Of a stretch of 64,000 nt of DNA, positions 9,586 to 17,159 are shown one piece after another; within the stretch, counting starts at the first letter, position 1, and each line of letters opens with the position of its first letter. Source of the stretch: Clostridium formicaceticum (GTDB lineage Bacteria > Bacillota > Clostridia > Peptostreptococcales > Natronincolaceae). The position numbers and the translations under genes are program-made. Below the pieces are notes generated by a model that saw nothing but the letters and a program-made list of their open reading frames with translations, searched no databases and was not told the DNA's origin. The DNA is taken from NCBI RefSeq assembly GCF_001854185.1, contig NZ_CP017603.1, positions 1,116,001-1,180,000 on the forward strand. The letters run 5' to 3'.

Positions 9586-9909
9586 TTACTTTCTATGATT
9601 ACTTATATGTTGATTTAGTTCTGATAAATCTCCATACCACTTCTCTAGATGATGTTCTTCTAATATACTGGTCTTAATTTTATCCTGCAACTTTTTATCA
9701 AGCATGTCATAATCAAATCCTAATCTTCTTCCTAACGTATATGTAGCTAAAAGAAGATTTACTAAACATTCTACCACTAATTCTTGACTATTTTTTACAC
9801 CTTTTATCATCGTTTCAAACAATAAAGCTATCGTATTTAACAGCTCACACTTTAAAAAATCTATCATTTTCAGATTTCTGCTAATATCATTATTATTGTT
9901 TTGTGCCAC
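9586..9909 (-). CDS. MazG-like family protein
   Basis: A 107-residue protein resembling the short MazG-like family found upstream of yybS in clostridia. It shows IDFLKCELLNTIALLFETM and LVVECLVNLLLATYTLGRRLGFDYDMLDKKLQDKI, matching the helical MazG fold. Canonical MazG proteins hydrolyse nucleoside triphosphates; the metal-binding ExxE pattern is weak here, so activity is uncertain. The GTG start at 9909 has GGGGG upstream. It is 21 bases ahead of the yybS-like gene. Confidence 0.75.
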   Translation of the reverse strand: MAQNNNNDISRNLKMIDFLKCELLNTIALLFETMIKGVKNSQELVVECLVNLLLATYTLGRRLGFDYDMLDKKLQDKIKTSILEEHHLEKWYGDLSELNQHISNHRK

Positions 9910-10042
9910 CCCTCAATCCCCCTTATCTTCAGTACTTAAAAAATTATACGCTAAACCTTTGTCTATTATATGTATTATACAAATATTCTATTTAAATATC
10001 CATTTTCCTTCGTATTCTCCTGGACTTTCCTATGAAAAAAAG

Positions 10043-10067
10043 AAGCACTCGAAGGATTTCGATGCTT
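10043..10067 (-). terminator. terminator at the end of the exporter gene
   Basis: AAGCACTCGAA and TTCGATGCTT form a stem (one mismatch) overlapping the stop codon. On the minus strand it runs into TTCTTTTTTTC. Confidence 0.7.
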
Positions 10068-11087
10068 AACAACAGATGATTGTATTAAACTTTTGTAAAG
10101 TTTCTTGTAAATTATATATAAAAACCAGCATTTTAACCACTTCATCTGTAGGATAATTATTAATATCTTCTTTATTTTTCAACTGTGCTTTTACCTTTTT
10201 TATATTTTCTATAATAGGCTCTAGACGCAAATTCTCTTTGATCTTTTTACTAGATATTTCTGTCTCTTCACTTTCTTGAAAGTAGAAGGCTGCTAGATCC
10301 GCTTTTATTTTATAGATATCCGCTTGAACCAACTCAACGATTTCCTTATCTATTCCTTTTTGCAAAACATTTTGTATGTTTTTAAGGTGTTCAAAGCTTT
10401 CTTTTTCTAGTTTAAAACTAATAAACATCTCCTTATGTTTTGTATCTCCATACCCCTTCATTTTTTCTTCTTTTTTTTTCAGCTCTAAAAACTTTTCTGA
10501 TTCCTCTAACTCTTTTTCTATTTCCTGGATTTGTTCCTCTAACAAACCTATATTTTGATCTTCTTGTAATAGGATTTCTAAGCTTTTTATATTATACTTT
10601 AAAATGTTTTTAGATATATTTTTTATTTCTCCAATAATTTTTGAATCATAAGTAGGAGGATAAATCGTATAATTAATGGCTACTGCAACCACAATACCTA
10701 TAGAAGTATCCAATAACCTATGTAGCGCATAAGTAGTATGATTTTCATTGGTATTTAAAAAAATACCTATAAAAACAACACCGCCTATAGCAATAGCCTC
10801 CCGCCAGCCAAGCTTGTTCATTATAAGAATAAGGCTAATAACACCTATCCCCCAAGCAAAGGGTTTCCTGGTGATAATGCCACAAAAATAGCTCCTACAA
10901 TAGCACCGATAACCGTCCCTAATATCCGATTTACGCCAGTTTTCCAGGAGTCGGATACAGTAGGCTGCATCGCAATTATAGCTGCAATGGCTGCAAAGAA
11001 GGGGCTTTCTATTCTTAACATATTGCTAATAACCAAAGATACTGTAACTGCAATTCCTGTTTTTATGGTCCTAAGACCAATCTTCAT
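10066..11087 (-). pseudogene. aromatic acid exporter family protein (FUSC-like), frameshifted
   Basis: The product resembles ArAE_1/FUSC-type membrane proteins. The N-terminal part (10845-11087) encodes KIGLRTIKTGIAVTVSLVIS and MQPTVSDSWKTGVNRILGT, the family hallmark. It ends at a stop after SPGNPLLGG. The adjacent frame, read upstream of the ATG at 10821, continues as FAWGIGVISLILIMNKLGWRE, the expected next segment, and runs to 10066 with a coiled C-terminal cytoplasmic domain. One T (an A on the plus strand, run at 10858-10860) appears missing. I start at 11087, with AAAGGTGAG upstream. As with gdpP this may be a true lesion or a homopolymer sequencing error. Confidence 0.8.
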
Positions 11088-11236
11088 AATTCTCACCTTT
11101 CTTCTTGAATAACTTATATAGACACTAAGATGTAACTTCTTTACTATTATATACTATTTTTTAAAACAATCCTATATTTTTCTAAGTGTCTTCTATTATT
11201 TATCCAAAAGATAAAAGAGAAACTAAATTTTTCAAA

Positions 11237-11503
11237 CTATAAGATATACTGAAGTACCAATAGCAACACCACACCAGGCACGCCTAGAAACCCCGCTACT
11301 AAAGCAGTAATGGGATTAATAACAATAGCTATCCCCAAAACACTCCCTACTAAGTTTACTAGGAATAGCATAATACCTCCTATAACACCATTCCATATAA
11401 GCTTTATAATCAATCGAATAGGTATTAATAAAATCCACCCCAAAATATATAGTAATATCAATCCAAAGGCATAAGCCAGTATGATACTTAATTCAAACCC
11501 CAT
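11237..11503 (-). CDS. bofA: BofA-like inhibitor of pro-sigma-K processing
   Basis: BofA holds the sporulation protease SpoIVFB inactive in the outer forespore membrane until a signal arrives. The 88-residue length fits (87 in Bacillus). It has two hydrophobic stretches and the conserved tail NPITALVAGFLGVPGVVLLLVLQYIL, including the GVPG motif. I start at 11503, six bases after AGGTGGG. bofA normally follows yaaL and recR, and yaaL is indeed upstream, but recR is now 47 kb away because of the insertion. Confidence 0.9.
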   Translation of the reverse strand: MGFELSIILAYAFGLILLYILGWILLIPIRLIIKLIWNGVIGGIMLFLVNLVGSVLGIAIVINPITALVAGFLGVPGVVLLLVLQYIL

Positions 11504-11673
11504 AATCATCCCACCTTTATCTATATTAAAATTATTAAACAACTTAAATGGAGTAGTAATATATACTACTCCTTACATTATATCATATACTGATAAATAT
11601 TATGACCAATGGAATAAGTTCTGTATTTTATTCCCATATACCATGTACCTTATCAAAAACTATCGTAAAGTTA

Positions 11674-11973
11674 TTAAAGATTCGTTTTAATGCCCATTTC
11701 TTTAGCTCTTTTTAGCAAGTAGATATATTTTGCTTTTGTAGCTTCTACATTATATATCGCGTAATCTATAAGGTCTGGATCTGATACACTATGAAAGGTT
11801 TTTTCTGCACTTTCCCATTCTGCACGGGCTTTCTTAATAACATCAATAAATTCTTGATTTTCATCCTTCTCAGTTTCGTAAAAGTGCTGAAATTTATTAT
11901 GCAGTCCACTAAAAACGGTAGAAATTCCTTCTAGGATACCTTCTCTTTTAGTAACTTGGTTTTCTTCATTCAT
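11674..11973 (-). CDS. yaaL: YaaL-family protein (DUF2508)
   Basis: A 99-residue charged helical protein with the DUF2508 pattern: a central FIDVIKKARAEWESAEKTFHSVSDPDLIDYAIYNVEATKAKYIYLLKRAKE-type stretch that matches the family end to end. The function is unknown. In Bacillus it lies between recR and bofA, and here it keeps bofA as its downstream neighbour. GGGGGG precedes the ATG at 11973 by five bases. Confidence 0.88.
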   Translation of the reverse strand: MNEENQVTKREGILEGISTVFSGLHNKFQHFYETEKDENQEFIDVIKKARAEWESAEKTFHSVSDPDLIDYAIYNVEATKAKYIYLLKRAKEMGIKTNL

Positions 11974-12229
11974 CAATACCCCCCCTTCACCATTATAGTT
12001 TACTTATTATGCTATCCATTTTTTGTATTTTTATACCTATGATTATAAAAGCTAGAAATATTACTTCTTTAAACTATAATATGTTGATTTAAAGGGTTCC
12101 ATACTAGATATATCTTTTTAAAGGAATTTTTATTATAGACATACTTATGAAATCTACCGAATTTTTTCGTAAAACATATAAATTTACAATAAATTACATC
12201 TATAAATAACACAAGCTAATAAATATAAA

Positions 12230-12254
12230 ACAGGATAGCGCTAATCTATCCTGT
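12230..12254 (-). terminator. terminator overlapping the Spo0E-like stop codon
   Basis: ACAGGATAG and CTATCCTGT form a stem around the stop codon, followed by T-rich sequence on the minus strand. Confidence 0.55.
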
Positions 12255-12411
12255 TCTTCTTGTTTTTTGCCTTTTCATAGGCATTTAATGCTTTATCCAG
12301 TTTTTGACTTAATGCTACTACTTTCGGTGAAATAAGGTTTTTTTCCTTATCGATAAGCCTATGCAATTCATTTCTTAACTTATCTAATTCATCTCTACGC
12401 CATTTTTCCAT
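12241..12411 (-). CDS. Spo0E-like aspartyl-phosphate phosphatase
   Basis: This 56-residue frame contains the Spo0E family pattern: LRNELHRLIDKEKNLISPKVV followed by ALSQKLDKALNAYEKAK, with the SxxLD-type motif read here as SQKLD. Family members dephosphorylate Spo0A~P and delay sporulation. The ATG at 12411 lies six bases after the stop of the GGDEF/EAL gene (TAG 12418-12420), and the end of that gene (GGATGG) can serve as its ribosome site. Translation of the two is therefore probably coupled, which would link c-di-GMP signalling to the sporulation decision. The protein was found by reading the gap. Confidence 0.8.
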   Translation of the reverse strand: MEKWRRDELDKLRNELHRLIDKEKNLISPKVVALSQKLDKALNAYEKAKNKKNRID

Positions 12412-12417
12412 CGATTT

Positions 12418-14475
12418 CTAGCCATCCTTTAATTTTTTAAGTCTAAAAGAATTCATCAGTTCATTAACTTTTTCTTGAGATAAAGGTTTACTTAACAAGT
12501 ATCCCTGCCCATTCTCGCAAAAACATTTTTTCAAATATTCCAGTTGTTCTCGGGTTTCTATTCCTTCGGCAATTACTTCATACCTCAAATCATGCGCTAA
12601 AGATAAAATATGTTTAATAATCACTGTATCTATACTGTTCTTTGGAATTAGCTGAATAAAACTTCTATCTAGTTTTATAATATTGATGGGAAATTTTTTT
12701 AAATAAGTGAGAGAGGAATAACCTGTCCCAAAATCGTCTAGTGCAATTTTCAGTCCTTTCGCTTTTAGTCTGTTTAATCGTCTAATTACTAGGTCAACAT
12801 TAGATATAATTGCTGTTTCAGTTATTTCTATTGTTATCTTTGAATAGTCTACATCAAAAGTTGATAATAATATTTCCAACTCTTGAAAATTAACGTCACT
12901 TGTTAATGTTTTGCCAGATAGGTTAATAGATAATTCTACATGACCAAGCCCTTCTTTTTCCCATTGCTTTTTCTGTGCCAAAGCAGTTTTAACAATCCAC
13001 CGTTCTATACTATAAATTTGTCCTGTATCTTCTGCTACTGGAATAAATTCTACAGGTGAAATAAACCCTTCTTCATGATGATTCCATCTAATTAATGCCT
13101 CCAGACCTACTATTTCACCAGTATTAAGTTTAAACTGAGGTTGATAAAAAAGCATAAATTCTTCATTTTCTATAGCTGATTGCAATTTGTTAGCCATTTG
13201 TACATGATTCAAATTGTTTGTTTGAATATCTTTTTTATAAAAGAGAATTTTATCCTTTCCTTCTTGTTTTGCAGCATACATGGCTATATCAGCATTTTTT
13301 AAAAGCTCAGTAATGTTATGTCCATGATCAGGAAATTTAGCAATTCCTATACTCATAGAAACAAAGAATTGATGATTTTTGATAGACCATGTCCTACCAA
13401 TTTTTTTCTTTATCTCTTCTATAGTTTCTATCAATATTTCATTTGATTGTAACTCTGTAAATAAAATTGCGAATTCATCTCCTCCTAGTCGTGCAACTAA
13501 ATTAGGAATTTTAATTTCAGTATTAAGCGTATCTCCTATATACTTTAAAAACTCATCTCCTGCTTGATGACCCAATGTATCATTGATATATTTAAAATTA
13601 TCAATATCTATATAGATAATAGCAACTTTATTTTTTTCTATTTTTTGATGAAGAAAGTTTTTTATTTCATTTTCAAACATAATTCTATTAGGCAACCCTG
13701 TAAGTGTATCGTAAAAAGCAATACGACTAACATTTTCTTCATACTTTTTTCTTTCTGTAATATCTACACCAATAGAAACAATTTTATTATTACTACCGCT
13801 ATAGTTTAGCATACTACTATTCCACAGTATATCTATAGGGCTTCCATCCTTTGACATAAATTGACTTTCATGATTTTTCAGTTCTTTATTTTTCTTAATT
13901 TCTTCGAATACATCATTCATTATTGTTTGATTTTCCTTTGAAATTAATAAGTCTAACCACCTTTTATTTATTAACTCATCTTCTCTATATCCAAATGTTT
14001 TTTGACCAAAGGGATTTACACTTATTATTTTTCCTGTCTCATCCCATACGCCTATGATAACATGCGCATCATTAATGATATTTTTCGTAAAATGTTTTTG
14101 ATATTCTAGCTCTCTCTCCATGCTTACCAGTTCTTCATGGGCTTTTCTTAATTGCATATATGCTTTTATTGTCTTGTTGTTAGCTCTCTGCATAAGACGC
14201 ATTGTTTTTTGAGTCAATATATATGCTAAACCCATTGTTACAAAAACATATAACCAACCTTTATACGTCTGTAATTGTTTATAAACTACAGGATTATCAG
14301 TTAAAAAATCCAAAATTCTATCTGATAATAAAATCCATATCGCGCCAAATATTCCATAGGTTATAGCAATGATAAGAGGAGCGCTGTAGGGACTTAGTTT
14401 CTTCGCTTCTTCTGAATCATAAAACATTTCGCTTTGGTCGTTTAAACTTTTTATTTTGTCGTTATATTTTGCCAT
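12418..14475 (-). CDS. membrane-anchored PAS-GGDEF-EAL c-di-GMP protein
   Basis: A 685-residue signalling protein. Two N-terminal membrane segments (about residues 30-55 and 70-85) are followed by a coiled linker, a PAS domain (about 120-240), a GGDEF domain with intact RLGGDEFAILF, and an EAL domain with GLEALIRWNH, a DDFGTGYSSL loop and a late EGIE motif. The conserved sites suggest both diguanylate cyclase and phosphodiesterase capability; which dominates cannot be read. It is followed six bases later by the Spo0E-like gene. It sits between yaaL and recR, where other Firmicutes have no such gene, so it may be an older insertion. Confidence 0.93.
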   Translation of the reverse strand: MAKYNDKIKSLNDQSEMFYDSEEAKKLSPYSAPLIIAITYGIFGAIWILLSDRILDFLTDNPVVYKQLQTYKGWLYVFVTMGLAYILTQKTMRLMQRANNKTIKAYMQLRKAHEELVSMERELEYQKHFTKNIINDAHVIIGVWDETGKIISVNPFGQKTFGYREDELINKRWLDLLISKENQTIMNDVFEEIKKNKELKNHESQFMSKDGSPIDILWNSSMLNYSGSNNKIVSIGVDITERKKYEENVSRIAFYDTLTGLPNRIMFENEIKNFLHQKIEKNKVAIIYIDIDNFKYINDTLGHQAGDEFLKYIGDTLNTEIKIPNLVARLGGDEFAILFTELQSNEILIETIEEIKKKIGRTWSIKNHQFFVSMSIGIAKFPDHGHNITELLKNADIAMYAAKQEGKDKILFYKKDIQTNNLNHVQMANKLQSAIENEEFMLFYQPQFKLNTGEIVGLEALIRWNHHEEGFISPVEFIPVAEDTGQIYSIERWIVKTALAQKKQWEKEGLGHVELSINLSGKTLTSDVNFQELEILLSTFDVDYSKITIEITETAIISNVDLVIRRLNRLKAKGLKIALDDFGTGYSSLTYLKKFPINIIKLDRSFIQLIPKNSIDTVIIKHILSLAHDLRYEVIAEGIETREQLEYLKKCFCENGQGYLLSKPLSQEKVNELMNSFRLKKLKDG

Positions 14476-14613
14476 GGCTTATCCATCCTGTGTATTATAT
14501 TCTTTTCTATGGAGTCAACAGTATAAATAAATGTTACTGTCACTTAACTGTTCCTAATAAAAGATATGGTGAAATCTTTTAATTTTAGCTGAAATGCTTT
14601 ACATTACTATTCG

Positions 14614-14641
14614 ATGTAACAATATGGTTAAAATGTTACAT
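14614..14641. repeat. left core-type recombination site of the mini-element
   Basis: The site reads TGTAACA, a 12-base spacer, then TGTTACA: two inverted 7-bp arms, the layout of a tyrosine-recombinase core site. Bases 14614-14639 recur as an exact inverted copy at 15479-15504. Confidence 0.7.
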
Positions 14642-14780
14642 ATAGTTTTATGCCTAGGCCTTTTATTTGTTGCTGTTTATGTTATATGCAATATCTAAGT
14701 ATTAAAAATCAATTGAACTATAATGTATCTTTTTATATAATATATTTAATAAACATTACATTTTGGAAGGAAGAATATTT

Positions 14781-15341
14781 ATGACTGTTGAGCCAATCAG
14801 GGATAAAACGAAAATTAAACAAATGTATCAATATTTAAATGGAAAAGATCCAAAATATGGTTTATTATTTAAATTTGGTCTTAATACTGGACTAAGAATT
14901 AGCGATATATTACCAATAAAAGTGAAAGACATTCTAAATAATGATGGACAATTTAAAGACTATTTAGTTTTAAGAGAAAAGAAAACTGGAAAAGAAAAAA
15001 AAATCAAATTAAATGAGACGCTTCGTAAAACCATCCTTATATACATAAAAAACTATAGTCTTTTGCCTGAAAGTTATTTATTTTCAAGTGTCAAAGGAAA
15101 CCATATTGGTAGAGTTCAAGCCTATCGTGTGCTTAAGGAAGCAGCAACTGTGCTAGGTATTGAAAACTTTGGTACCCATAGCCTGCGTAAAACCTGGGGC
15201 TATTGGACGTATAAGATATCACGTTATAACGTTGGACTCATAATGGATACTTTTAATCATAGTTCACAAAATATCACGCTCCGTTATATTGGTGTTAATC
15301 AAGATCAAAAAGACGAACTGTATTCGTTAGTACAATTTTAA
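14781..15341 (+). CDS. short tyrosine recombinase (catalytic domain only)
   Basis: The 186-residue protein is only the catalytic half of a phage-integrase-type recombinase. It has the first Arg (NTGLRISDILPIK), the Lys in the beta-hairpin (EKKTGKEKKIKL), the HxxR box (THSLRKTWGYW), the second His region (FNHSSQNITLRYIG) with the probable nucleophile Tyr, and no N-terminal SAM-like DNA-binding domain. GGAAGGAAG lies eight bases before the ATG at 14781; an upstream TTG is less likely. It is transcribed opposite to its neighbours and has its own terminator. The inverted core-type sites on both sides suggest it acts on them. Confidence 0.88.
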   Translation: MTVEPIRDKTKIKQMYQYLNGKDPKYGLLFKFGLNTGLRISDILPIKVKDILNNDGQFKDYLVLREKKTGKEKKIKLNETLRKTILIYIKNYSLLPESYLFSSVKGNHIGRVQAYRVLKEAATVLGIENFGTHSLRKTWGYWTYKISRYNVGLIMDTFNHSSQNITLRYIGVNQDQKDELYSLVQF

Positions 15342-15352
15342 TTTAATAAAAA

Positions 15353-15380
15353 AGGCCGGGTATTTTTTCCTACCAGGCCT
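15353..15380 (+). terminator. terminator of the short recombinase gene
   Basis: AGGCCGGGTA and TACCAGGCCT form a strong stem (one mismatch) followed by TTTTTAT, 11 bases after the stop. Confidence 0.85.
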
Positions 15381-15478
15381 TTTTATATTTCACAAATATA
15401 ATATAAAATTTTACATTTTTACTAATTTTGTGCAGGAAATTTACCATTTGTGTCGAATTATTTCAAGATATGTATTAA

Positions 15479-15504
15479 GTAACATTTTAACCATATTGTT
15501 ACAT
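15479..15504. repeat. right core-type recombination site of the mini-element
   Basis: GTAACATTTTAACCATATTG continuing TTACAT is the exact inverted copy of 14614-14639 and carries the same paired arms. Confidence 0.7.
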
Positions 15505-15561
15505 TAAAAAACTAAAAAACCTCTATTCCTTGATTTAACTTCATAGTTTCTAATAAATAAG

Positions 15562-15602
15562 ACATGGTTTAAGAAAGGATTTTTGCCTCTCTACAACCAT
15601 GT
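15562..15602. repeat. decayed copy of the transposon-end hairpin
   Basis: ACATGGT and ACCATGT arms enclose a T-rich centre and are followed by CCTATGACAAAACTTT. The 432-bp repeat contains a matching layout (ACATGGT ... ACCATGT then TTATGATAGAACTTT) at 16112-16165, so this looks like an old, diverged right-end fragment. Confidence 0.45.
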
Positions 15603-15614
15603 CCTATGACAAAA

Positions 15615-15740
15615 CTTTATCCTTCGGTGTATTGCTAAGACGCCCACTTTAGCAAGTGGGAGATCAAGCACTACATCCTCGAAGTAAATTCGGCTACAAT
15701 TCAGGGGGAGTTTTTACTCCCCCTGAATTGTAGCCGAATT
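15615..15740. repeat. hairpin repeat element, copy B
   Basis: CTTTATCCTTCGGTGTATTG, a CCCACTTTAGCAAGTGGG stem and ACATCCTCGAAGTAAATT match copy A at 6010-6127 in inverse orientation. The element ends in a perfect 23-bp stem (15687-15709 with 15718-15740) that could also terminate transcription. Confidence 0.65.
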
Positions 15741-15756
15741 TTATTTTCTTTAATAG

Positions 15757-15776
15757 AACTTTATTTGATACATACA
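15757..15776. repeat. Tn7-like right-end remnant outside the transposon
   Basis: AACTTTATTTGATACATACA matches 15 of 20 bases of the transposon's own right terminus AAGTTTATTTGGGTAATACA and ends exactly at the TTTCA duplication. It suggests an earlier related element inserted at the same site. Confidence 0.5.
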
Positions 15777-15781
15777 TTTCA
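15777..15781. repeat. 5-bp target site duplication, left (TTTCA)
   Basis: TTTCA directly precedes the terminal TGT of the transposon and is repeated at 58442-58446 directly after the terminal ACA. Confidence 0.8.
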
Positions 15782-16212
15782 TGTATACACCAAATAAACA
15801 TTTTTCACCCTGCAAATAAACATTTATCATAATTCTCCCCACAAGCCCCTACTCAAGCCAATCCCCATTTTTATCCATTTTATCATCCATTCTCAATTCC
15901 ATTCACTTTTCCCTTAAATCTTAGGCCTTAATCCTGCTGAAATGCAAATAAAGTTGTTTCAGAATTAAGGGTTAAGGATCAAGGGTTAAGAGATGTTTTT
16001 ATCCATTTTTCTTTTCCATTCTGTTTTCCATTTAGGGGCTTCAGGTCTTTATTTCAGGGCTTTTTAGGGACTAGGTTTAAGGTACAAGGGGGTAAGTCCT
16101 AAAAACGAAAAAACATGGTACAGGGAGGTTTTTACGCTTCCTGAAACCATGTTTATGATAGAACTTTCGTGTTGAATTTGATTTTTGATATAAGTTTATT
16201 TGGGTAATACAT
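15781..16212 (+). repeat. 432-bp terminal direct repeat, left copy
   Basis: Identical over its length by eye to 58011-58442. It begins with the left terminus (two AAATAAACATTT motifs at about 15792 and 15813) and ends with a right-type terminus (TTTATTTGGGTAATACA), so it is itself bounded by Tn7-like inverted ends. No gene is visible in it. It holds hairpins, for example CTGAAA/TTTCAG around 15940-15962 and ACATGGT/ACCATGT at 16112-16151. Confidence 0.9.
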
Positions 16213-16270
16213 AGTAAGAATTCATGTTTTAAGGGCTATGAATTAAGATTTCATAGAATCTTTTAAATAT

Positions 16271-16286
16271 ATGTTTATTTGTGTGA
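16271..16286. promoter_or_regulatory. TnsB-binding-like motif inside the left end
   Basis: ATGTTTATTTGTGTGA is the inverse of ACACAAATAAACAT, close to the terminal ACACCAAATAAACAT. It may be an extra transposase-binding site. Confidence 0.4.
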
Positions 16287-16300
16287 TTTAAATAGTAATA

Positions 16301-17086
16301 TTACCTTATTGTTATTTCAATATTGTTCTTTCGTTGAGTTTCTTTTGTGCCTTCAATAGGATACAAAAACCAGCCTAGATTATCAGTATTATCTTGATAA
16401 TCTTTGCTTAGTAAATATGTAATCTCAATACAATTAGTAATAAAATACGAAAATGATAGATTAGATAATTCATATAAACTCATACAAGGATTTCCATTAT
16501 TTAGACTTGGATTTCCTTCTTCCCAAAACTTAATAAACTGATTTTCTCCTATAGCAATATGATTAACCTTGCCAACTGTATTTTGCAATACATTTCTGAA
16601 GTTTAGATTTATTTCTTCTTCTTCAAAATATACCCCTTGGTTACTCTCATAATAAAAAATTCCATTAAAAATCCTTCTATTTATTAATTGTCCAATTTCT
16701 TCTGATTTTTTTATTACACTTTCAAATCTTGAATTATCAAACTTACTTTTAACTTCTATTACTCCAACAACATTTGCTGAATTAACAACTACAAAATCAC
16801 CTTCTTTAAATAGTATTGGATAGGTATTCTCGTATATTATTATATCTATCTGCGTTGAAATAGATTCATAATCATCATTGTTCATGATAAATCCAGTACC
16901 AACTGAAAAATTCTTTGGTAGATACTTCTTCAAAACATTCATTAGTATTATTTCCTTGTATCTTCCATCTTCTCCCCAATGACTGTCTCCGATTAAATAT
17001 CTAACTCTATCTTTTATAATATTAAACTCAAGAGATATAGATTTATGATAATCTTTTATTCTTAACTCTAATCTATTTCTAGGCAT
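16301..17086 (-). CDS. DUF6602-type PD-(D/E)XK nuclease-like protein
   Basis: The 261-residue protein carries HWGEDGRYKEIILMNVLKKYLP and FSVGTGFI near the N-terminus, which I recognise as the DUF6602 pattern. A PD-(D/E)XK-like core follows: Asp 81 in STQIDIIIYE, then Glu 111 and Lys 113 in VVGVIEVKSKF. That predicts metal-dependent DNA cleavage, but this is inferred from motif spacing. It is the last gene of a three-gene minus-strand cassette with a 538-residue nuclease-like protein and an OLD-type ATPase. GGAAGTGG lies before the ATG. It is the cargo gene closest to the transposon's left end. Confidence 0.65.
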   Translation of the reverse strand: MPRNRLELRIKDYHKSISLEFNIIKDRVRYLIGDSHWGEDGRYKEIILMNVLKKYLPKNFSVGTGFIMNNDDYESISTQIDIIIYENTYPILFKEGDFVVVNSANVVGVIEVKSKFDNSRFESVIKKSEEIGQLINRRIFNGIFYYESNQGVYFEEEEINLNFRNVLQNTVGKVNHIAIGENQFIKFWEEGNPSLNNGNPCMSLYELSNLSFSYFITNCIEITYLLSKDYQDNTDNLGWFLYPIEGTKETQRKNNIEITIR

Positions 17087-17159
17087 TCACGACCCACTTC
17101 CTTAACTAATTTGCTTTTTTAAGATACCTCAATGTTATTAGAACTTGAATTAAAATTCT

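Larger units (their letters stand above)
14614..15504 (+). mobile_element. 0.9-kb element: lone tyrosine recombinase between inverted core sites
   Basis: A single recombinase gene with its own ribosome site and terminator is bracketed by two 26-bp perfect inverted repeats, each with the internal dyad expected of a recombinase site. No other gene fits inside. The parts are seen directly; that this is a mobile or invertible unit is inference. Confidence 0.6.

Noticed and set aside
9961-9990. TGTATTATACAAATATTC as a possible distant Tn7-like left end
   Set aside because: Only the first few bases resemble the terminus, the second motif is missing, and it lies between housekeeping genes with no duplication of TTTCA.
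15781-16212. Reading the 432-bp repeat as a gene or CRISPR array
   Set aside because: No open frame and no regularly spaced short repeats; it is better explained as transposon end DNA.
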